From Pseudorhodobacter antarcticus (GTDB lineage Bacteria; Pseudomonadota; Alphaproteobacteria; Rhodobacterales; Rhodobacteraceae), in the NCBI RefSeq assembly GCF_900110135.1, contig NZ_FOCO01000030.1, positions 1-37,721 on the forward strand: DNA of 37,721 bases, in the 5' to 3' direction. Of the stretch, positions 33,239-37,721 are shown one piece after another. The notes under the pieces were generated by a model, which ran no database searches, was not told the origin of the DNA, and worked only from the letters and a program-made list of their open reading frames with translations. Numbering within the stretch: position 1 is the first letter of the stretch; every line of letters begins with the position of its first letter. Both the position numbers and the translations under genes were made by a program.

Positions 33239-34345
33239 TTATGACAGGGTCTGCAGATTTTCGGCTTTGAAGCCATGCAGCTCGTCCATGTGACCGCTAC
33301 GGACTTTCTTCGCCCACTGCGCATCTGACAGTAAGGCGCGGCCAACGGCGATCAGGTCGAACTCATCACGCTCCATCCGGGTGATGAGGCGGTCGAGAGG
33401 AGTGGTCTGCGACCCTTCACCCGCGAAGGCACCGCCAAAGTCGGAGTTTAGCCCAACCGATCCGACGCTGATTGTCGCAGCACCGGTCAGCTTTTTCGCC
33501 CACCCAGCAAAGTTCAGGCCGTCCGCGCCGTCGAGTTCGGGGAATTCAGGCTCCCAAAACCGACGCTGAGAGCAGTGCAGCATATCGACGCCTGCCTCGA
33601 CCAACGGCAAAAGCCAATCCATCATTTCGTCCGGGGTTGTCGCCAGCCGCGCAGTGTAGTCCTGCTGTTTCCATTGGCTAACGCGCAGGATCAGCGGGAA
33701 ATTCGGGCCGACGGCAGCGCGGATCGCTTTCACGATTTCTGCGGCAAAGCGTGAGCGTTCTTTGATCGTGGGGCCGTTCCAGCGATCATCGCGTTTGTTC
33801 GTGCCGGACCAGAAAAACTGGTCGATCAAGTAGCCGTGTGCGCCATGCACCTCCACGGCGTCAAAGCCTGCGTCGCGGGCCAGCTTGGCCGAGGATGCGA
33901 AGGCCGCGATGGTGTCTGCAACATCCGCCTCAGTCATCGCGCGGCCGCGGGGTTCGTCAGGCCCAACAAGGCCGGATGGGCTTTCGACTTCGGCCTCCGG
34001 CTCCCACTTACCGGCGCGAGTCGAGCCAGTGTGCCAAATCTGCGGCGCTATTTTGCCGCCTGCCGCATGTACTGCCGCGGCGACATCGGTCCAACCGGCC
34101 ATGGCCTTGTCTCCGTGAAAGAACGGAATGCCTGGCGTGTTGCGCGACGCGGGGCGGTCGATCACGGTGCCTTCGGTCAGGATCAGGCCGACGTCGGCGG
34201 CCGCGCGGCGTTCATAATAGTCCACCTGCGGCTGTCCAGGGATGCCCTCAGGGGCCATACTGCGGGTCATGGGGGCCATGACGATGCGGTTGCGTAGTTC
34301 CATCCCTTTAAGGGAGAAGGGGCGGAAGAGTGTGTCGGTTTTCAT
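33239..34345 (-). CDS. NADH:flavin oxidoreductase, old yellow enzyme family
   Basis: This 368-residue FMN-dependent TIM-barrel ene-reductase begins TLFRPFSLKGMELRNRIVMAPMTR, typical of the family. QIWHTGSTRA is near residues 102-111 and EVHGAHGYLIDQFF near 166-179, with the His-x-x-His pair that binds the substrate carbonyl or nitro group. ERSRFAAEIVKAIR, phosphate-loop residues and VGRALLSD are in the C-terminal part. Family members reduce activated C=C bonds, quinones and nitro compounds, protecting against electrophiles. It is divergent from an HxlR-type regulator, a common pairing for electrophile-responsive reductases. Confidence 0.9.
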   Translation of the reverse strand: MKTDTLFRPFSLKGMELRNRIVMAPMTRSMAPEGIPGQPQVDYYERRAAADVGLILTEGTVIDRPASRNTPGIPFFHGDKAMAGWTDVAAAVHAAGGKIAPQIWHTGSTRAGKWEPEAEVESPSGLVGPDEPRGRAMTEADVADTIAAFASSAKLARDAGFDAVEVHGAHGYLIDQFFWSGTNKRDDRWNGPTIKERSRFAAEIVKAIRAAVGPNFPLILRVSQWKQQDYTARLATTPDEMMDWLLPLVEAGVDMLHCSQRRFWEPEFPELDGADGLNFAGWAKKLTGAATISVGSVGLNSDFGGAFAGEGSQTTPLDRLITRMERDEFDLIAVGRALLSDAQWAKKVRSGHMDELHGFKAENLQTLS

Positions 34346-34448
34346 GTCGTATCCTAAGTCTCTTGTTTCGTGTCGAAGGCCTAGGTATACTTTTTACACC
34401 AAGTGTCCATAGCGCACTTGTGTTGCACTAAGTCACCCGGAGGAAACC
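34346..34448. promoter_or_regulatory. Divergent promoter region with inverted repeat (HxlR operator candidate)
   Basis: A 103-base gap between divergent starts. CAAGTG (34400-34405) and CACTTG (34415-34420) form an inverted repeat with a nine-base spacer, and ACAC/GTGT extends it imperfectly outward. GTATAC is at 34385-34390. A ribosome-binding site GGAGG (34439-34443) precedes the HxlR gene. The repeat is a reasonable binding site for the HxlR-type dimer. Confidence 0.5.
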
Positions 34449-34832
34449 ATGTCGCACAAAACTGACTGCAACGGATCCCGATTTTCGGTCGATTGCCCGT
34501 CACGCCTGCTGTTCGATCAGGTCGCCGACAAGTGGTCGATGATGATTATGACGGTCCTGAACGGCGGCGGCACCCGTTTTAATGATCTGAAGCGGCGGTT
34601 AGAAGGGGTTTCGCAAAAGTCGCTATCTATGACCCTTAAGCGGTTAGAGCGGAATGGGATTATCGCTCGCACTGTTGTCGCGAGCACGCCGCCGGGCGTG
34701 CTTTACGAGATGACGCCGCTGGGCATGACCTTGCTGCCGCCGTTTCAGGCGATCTATCTTTGGGCGAATAACAACATGGACGCGGTCGACGCGGCACGCG
34801 TCACCTATGACAAGGAGCATAGAGAAAGTTGA
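34449..34832 (+). CDS. HxlR-family transcriptional regulator
   Basis: This 127-residue winged-helix regulator shows the typical family run: CPSRLLFDQVADKWSMMIMTVL (residues 17-38), then TRFNDLKRRLEGVSQKSLSMTLKRLERNGII (about 43-73) and the wing VLYEMTPLGMTLLPPFQAIYLWA. Two cysteines at residues 8 and 17 lie before the first helix, where YodB/QorR-like redox sensors carry their reactive Cys. It therefore may sense electrophiles or oxidants and control the divergent ene-reductase. Whether the cysteines are used is inference. Confidence 0.9.
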   Translation: MSHKTDCNGSRFSVDCPSRLLFDQVADKWSMMIMTVLNGGGTRFNDLKRRLEGVSQKSLSMTLKRLERNGIIARTVVASTPPGVLYEMTPLGMTLLPPFQAIYLWANNNMDAVDAARVTYDKEHRES

Positions 34833-35103
34833 CGCTACTGGCTTAAATGTTGAACGTTTCGCTTGTGTATAAGCACACCCGTTTTACGTCAACGCCACGT
34901 CAACGTTTGACGAGCCTCCCCTTGAAAACAGTGGGGCTTTTTTAATCCTGGCATACCGTTCATCTCCACGACGAATAGGGCGACGGCCATGAATCATCGG
35001 CAGCAAAAGAAGTCTAAACCGGAGTTTTCACGCAGTCTGGAGAGTTTTTGGCGCGACCCTAAGGTTCTTTGTGCGGACTAAGCTTCGTTTATTACACTTC
35101 CGT
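34833..35103. other. Intergenic region with direct repeats and a possible 30-codon frame
   Basis: It contains the nine-base direct repeat ACGTCAACG twice around 34886-34904 with a two-base spacer, followed by TTTGACG. Next comes the terminator listed separately, and then an ATG-started frame of 30 codons (34989-35081, MNHRQQKKSKPEFSRS...). The small frame has a basic, protein-like composition but no clear ribosome-binding site and no family I recognise; it may be a leftover N-terminus. Confidence 0.4.
34912..34943 (+). terminator. Intrinsic terminator downstream of HxlR gene
   Basis: AGCCTCC (34913-34919) can pair with GGGGCT (34933-34938) with a bulged T, followed by a run of T to 34943. 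It lies about 80 bases after the HxlR stop, on the correct strand for that gene. Confidence 0.6.
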
Positions 35104-36033
35104 TTATGGCTCGTTTATTTCGAAACATTCGATGCTGGTTAACTCCGGCTCTCCGCCGCGCGCACCGCTGCCAGCAGCAATCCACAGCTTCCCGTCATAA
35201 ACGCAGCAATTCGTGGCGTGCCGTTCGCGGTTCAGGGATGGGCCAAACGACCAAACCCCTGCAGAGGTATCAAAAATCTGCATCTCTTTGTAGGCTTCCA
35301 GACGCCCAGATTCGCCGCCGACGTAATGAATTTTGTTGTTGACCACCCCCGTGCCGCCAGCGGCAGTTTCAATCGGTAAAGGTTCTTGATGAACCGACCA
35401 AGTCCCTGTTGTGAAATCATAGAAATCCACATCACCAATCGTGTGGCCAAACATGGCCTCGAAGTCCTGCCCATTGTGACGACCAGACTCACGCCCGCCA
35501 AAGAAATAAAGGGTATTACCAACGATCGCACAGGGCGCGTGATCCCGTTTGTTCGGGGCATCCGGCAATATTTGCCATTCGCCGGTAGCAGGATTGATCC
35601 GGTCAAACCAAGCCTGTGTCCCAGAATAATGACCATCGACGATCCCGCCGACAACATAAATCCAGCCATCACTGTGCATCGCACAGCCACTTGCCCCACG
35701 GCGACGCGCGACCGGAATTTCAGGGCCGGTTTTCCAAGTATCCGTGCCGGGTTCGTAAATCAGGACAGTGTCCAGCGGCGTTTCGCGTGGGAATAGCCCT
35801 TTCATCGTGCCAAGCATCCAGATCTCAGAACCGACGACCACGGGCTGAAAGTGATGAACCTCAATCGGCGGAGGGCTGCCGTGGGTCCACGCTTTGGTCT
35901 CTGGATCAAAAATATCAACGGGCTGCACACGGCGGCCCCCGAAAAGGTAGAACTTGCCTTCAAATTCCGCAAAGCCACATTCGTGCCGACAATGCGGCGC
36001 CCCAGTGCAAGCAACAGTTGTCCACTCGGTCAT
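35104..36033 (-). CDS. Kelch-repeat beta-propeller protein
   Basis: This 309-residue protein is built of kelch repeats. The paired glycines that mark each blade are at about residues 32-33 (FYLFGGR), 129-130 (IYVVGGI), 179-180 (LYFFGGR), 239-240 (IHYVGGE) and 288-290 (LWIAAGSG, degenerate). Blades end in TWKTGP/EWQILP/TWSVHQ/VWSFGP-type strands. No signal peptide or membrane helix is seen, so it is probably cytoplasmic. A role as epimerase, lactonase or scaffold cannot be decided. A ribosome-binding-like AAGGG precedes the start on the minus strand. Confidence 0.85.
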   Translation of the reverse strand: MTEWTTVACTGAPHCRHECGFAEFEGKFYLFGGRRVQPVDIFDPETKAWTHGSPPPIEVHHFQPVVVGSEIWMLGTMKGLFPRETPLDTVLIYEPGTDTWKTGPEIPVARRRGASGCAMHSDGWIYVVGGIVDGHYSGTQAWFDRINPATGEWQILPDAPNKRDHAPCAIVGNTLYFFGGRESGRHNGQDFEAMFGHTIGDVDFYDFTTGTWSVHQEPLPIETAAGGTGVVNNKIHYVGGESGRLEAYKEMQIFDTSAGVWSFGPSLNRERHATNCCVYDGKLWIAAGSGARGGEPELTSIECFEINEP

Positions 36034-36352
36034 TTGGCACCCTTAATTATATCGATCGCGAGAAATTTGATATTCGCTGATCGAGGAGAAATTGATCGAA
36101 AAACCTTACCGACATCGACACTGAATTCAATCGTCCATTCTTAACAAAGGGCTATGAACATCGAGCCCCACAAGTGCTGCATCGGGCAAAGCTGGCTGAG
36201 TGTGCTCAATCGCCAATTCTCATGGTTTTGGAGCAAGTCAGGGCGGTCACTCTTGGGCTCGGGGCCGCCGTTAAATCCCTCTCCAAAACCACGGTTTTGA
36301 AACGTTCACAATCGAGCGTTTTTGACGCTCCTCAAATTGCTTTATCTCGTCG
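36034..36352. other. Intergenic region with several hairpins
   Basis: About 320 bases without a credible gene. TGGTTTTGGAG (36223-36233) and CTCCAAAACCA (36281-36291) are perfect inverted repeats 47 bases apart. AAAACCACGGTTTT (36285-36298) overlaps the right arm with its own dyad. GAGCGT/ACGCTC (36314-36319, 36325-36330) forms a short hairpin just after the transporter stop. Their function is unknown. Confidence 0.5.
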
Positions 36353-37261
36353 TTATAAACGCAGAGCCACTGCGATCCATAGCGGCAGTGTTATACAACT
36401 CAACAGCGTAGATTGCGCGATCAGCATGGAGGGAACTCGACGGTCCGCGCCGAAAGCACCTGCCAGAATATGCGCAGCCGATGCCGTCGGTAGCGCAGCA
36501 AAGACGATCATTAAAGCGACAAGCGCTGGATCATCGGTCAAATGCGGTGCCACGATCCATACGGTAAATGGCAAAATTATCAGCTTGATAGCGTTTAACC
36601 CGCTACAGAACCTGTCCAGACGGAGGACCGCCTTCCAATCCATCGTGGCCCCTATGGACAAAAGTGCCATGGGCACGGCTGCCTCAGACAGGCGTGACAG
36701 CGCTTGCACGGGGACTTTCGGCAAGGCGACACCAGATAGACCGACAGAAATACCAGCAAGACTGGCCAGTAAGAATGGGTTGGTGGCGATGGCGATGAGC
36801 CGTGATTTCCCCCCCCCGCGTCCGCGAGACAAAGCACCGACAGCCAAGACATTCGCCACCGGAACGGCGAGGCCAATTGCGACAGACATTAATCCGGAAA
36901 CGGCAGCGGGCATTGCTGACGCCGCGACAAAGGCAATCGCCGTGTTGAAACGCCATGCGGTCTGCCACGTACCTGCGAAGTCTAGAAAAGAGGGGGGTCC
37001 CCAAGAACGCAAGAGGAGTCCCAAGCCAAATCCTAACCCCATGACGCTCCAGACACCGACACCGACTGACGCGATCTCAGAGATGGCAATCGGGCGTACA
37101 GATGCTGATACGAACAAGAGCGCGGGAAAAAGCACAAGAAAGTTCAGGCGGTCGATGCCAGCCCAGATATCAGGTGTTAGCCGTTTGCTGATTACCCCAC
37201 CCAGCCCAATAAGGATGAGGTCAGGCAGCAGCGACAGGATAATAGAGAGCAGGCTATCCAT
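36353..37261 (-). CDS. AEC (auxin efflux carrier) family transporter
   Basis: This 302-residue integral membrane protein has about eight to ten hydrophobic segments. It begins SLLPDLILIGLGGVISKRL, and LNFLVLFPALLFVSAS at residues 39-54 is typical of AEC/MdcF-like proteins. RFNTAIAFVAASAMPAAV near 104-121 and the C-terminal TASAAHILAGAFGADRRVPSMLIAQSTLLSCITLPLW carry the conserved small-residue helices. Bacterial members move malate, malonate or other carboxylates. The upstream region faces a possible LysR-type gene that is cut by the right IS. Confidence 0.88.
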   Translation of the reverse strand: MDSLLSIILSLLPDLILIGLGGVISKRLTPDIWAGIDRLNFLVLFPALLFVSASVRPIAISEIASVGVGVWSVMGLGFGLGLLLRSWGPPSFLDFAGTWQTAWRFNTAIAFVAASAMPAAVSGLMSVAIGLAVPVANVLAVGALSRGRGGGKSRLIAIATNPFLLASLAGISVGLSGVALPKVPVQALSRLSEAAVPMALLSIGATMDWKAVLRLDRFCSGLNAIKLIILPFTVWIVAPHLTDDPALVALMIVFAALPTASAAHILAGAFGADRRVPSMLIAQSTLLSCITLPLWIAVALRL

Positions 37262-37413
37262 GTCTGATGGAACTTTTCTGCCGTATCGCGGAAGCGTTTA
37301 GGCTTTTATGAACATGTGAAAGCATCGTGGCCTGTATCCTTGGCTGGCGTTAAACCTCAAATACGCGCATAGTTTTGCATATTGAAATAACCGCAGGTTA
37401 TAGCGAGGGTGGA

Positions 37414-37456
37414 ATGACTTTGGATGATGTGCCCGTATTGGCGCTGCGTGCTTTGC
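37414..37456 (+). pseudogene. 5' remnant of a gene cut by the right IS, possibly LysR-type
   Basis: ATG 37414 follows GAGGGTGGA and opens a frame of 14 codons (MTLDDVPVLALRAL) before the insertion-sequence end at 37457. The beginning resembles the N-terminus of LysR-type regulators (short lead, then xxLRAF). The divergent position next to an AEC transporter fits a regulator. Too little remains for certainty. Confidence 0.35.
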
Positions 37457-37721
37457 GGCTCTGTTGCACAAATGGTCTGACGGTGAGGGTTCCCCTATCC
37501 CCGGACAGACTTATCCCACGACTTCTGTAATGGGCGTGCCGAGAGTGGTGAAGCCGTTCAGGACGGCAACACGAACTTGGAACTCCGCGACCTGACGGTC
37601 GAAGTCCCGCGCCATAAGGCGCTGACCCAGCAGTTTGACACAGTGCATCTTTGTTTCGACGCGGCTTCGGCGGTGATAGCCGCTCCATCGTCGCCATATC
37701 GTCCGGCCGAAGCGTTTCGAC
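37457..37721 (-). mobile_element. IS5-family insertion sequence, 3' part (right copy, inverted)
   Basis: It begins with GGCTCTGTTGCACAAA and is the reverse complement of 82-346 without visible difference. It runs off the window end inside the transposase gene. It interrupts the short frame starting at 37414. Confidence 0.9.
37511..37721 (-). CDS. IS5-family transposase, C-terminal part (right copy)
   Basis: The last 69 codons and stop (complement 37511-37513) of the same transposase as at 2-292, including the Y(2)R(3)E(6)K signature region. The start and the first catalytic Asp residues are outside the window. It points toward the left copy, so the two elements are convergent. Confidence 0.87.
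   Translation of the reverse strand, partial: SKRFGRTIWRRWSGYHRRSRVETKMHCVKLLGQRLMARDFDRQVAEFQVRVAVLNGFTTLGTPITEVVG

Noticed and set aside
36174-37301. A 375-codon open frame on the plus strand
   Set aside because: It is antisense to the AEC transporter, whose membrane helices are unmistakable; the plus frame is low-complexity and lysine/serine/threonine-rich without motifs.
1-37721. CRISPR arrays, tRNA or rRNA genes, integrase genes
   Set aside because: I saw no regularly spaced repeats, no cloverleaf-like or rRNA sequence and no tyrosine or serine recombinase frame.

Overview
The window looks like an accessory catabolic region of an alphaproteobacterium, most likely Rhodobacteraceae (Roseobacter-type). 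I infer this from protein style, codon use and gene neighbourhoods; there is no rRNA or tRNA to confirm it. Both ends lie inside copies of the same IS5-family element in opposite orientation. Their visible 265 bp read as identical, so the window may be a contig that stops at a repeat, or the inside of an IS-bounded segment.

Layout. 1-346: 3' end of the left IS. 347-4266 (+): remnant of an IS-truncated PotB-like permease, PotC-like permease, PotA-like ATPase, GabD-type semialdehyde dehydrogenase and a carboxymuconolactone-decarboxylase-family protein. Together these suggest a polyamine/GABA-type uptake and oxidation operon. 4596-8136 (-): Ggt-family hydrolase, acetamidase/formamidase and a Gfo/Idh/MocA oxidoreductase, divergent from a FadR-type GntR regulator (8386-9123). 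9338-16620 (+): Dpp/Opp-type importer 1 (two ATPases, binding protein, two permeases) and a second Ggt-family enzyme. One ATPase gene and the Ggt gene each carry a frameshift. 16961-24856 (+): AmiC-like amide sensor, AmiR-like ANTAR antiterminator, importer 2, a second acetamidase/formamidase and a fused double ATPase. 24882-32136 (-): importer 3 with a fused ATPase and a Tat-exported binding protein, an amidase-signature hydrolase and a GntR remnant with an internal deletion.

The common theme of 4.6-32.1 kb is uptake and hydrolysis of amides, small peptides or gamma-glutamyl-like compounds. Three peptide-type ABC importers each sit with their own amidohydrolase (Ggt family, FmdA/AmdA family, amidase-signature family). 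Two control layers are visible. Palindromes built on ATTGGT/ACCAAT lie on both sides of the FadR-type gene and overlap the likely promoters of the divergent operons. A strong intrinsic terminator stands between the leader and the first codon of the amiC-amiR-importer operon, as expected for ANTAR-type antitermination.

32137-37456 is a looser patchwork: a 1.1-kb stretch of gene debris with a dispersed palindromic repeat, an old-yellow-enzyme gene divergent from an HxlR regulator, a kelch-repeat protein, an AEC-family transporter, and the first codons of a possible LysR-type gene cut by the right IS. 37457-37721 is the right IS copy.
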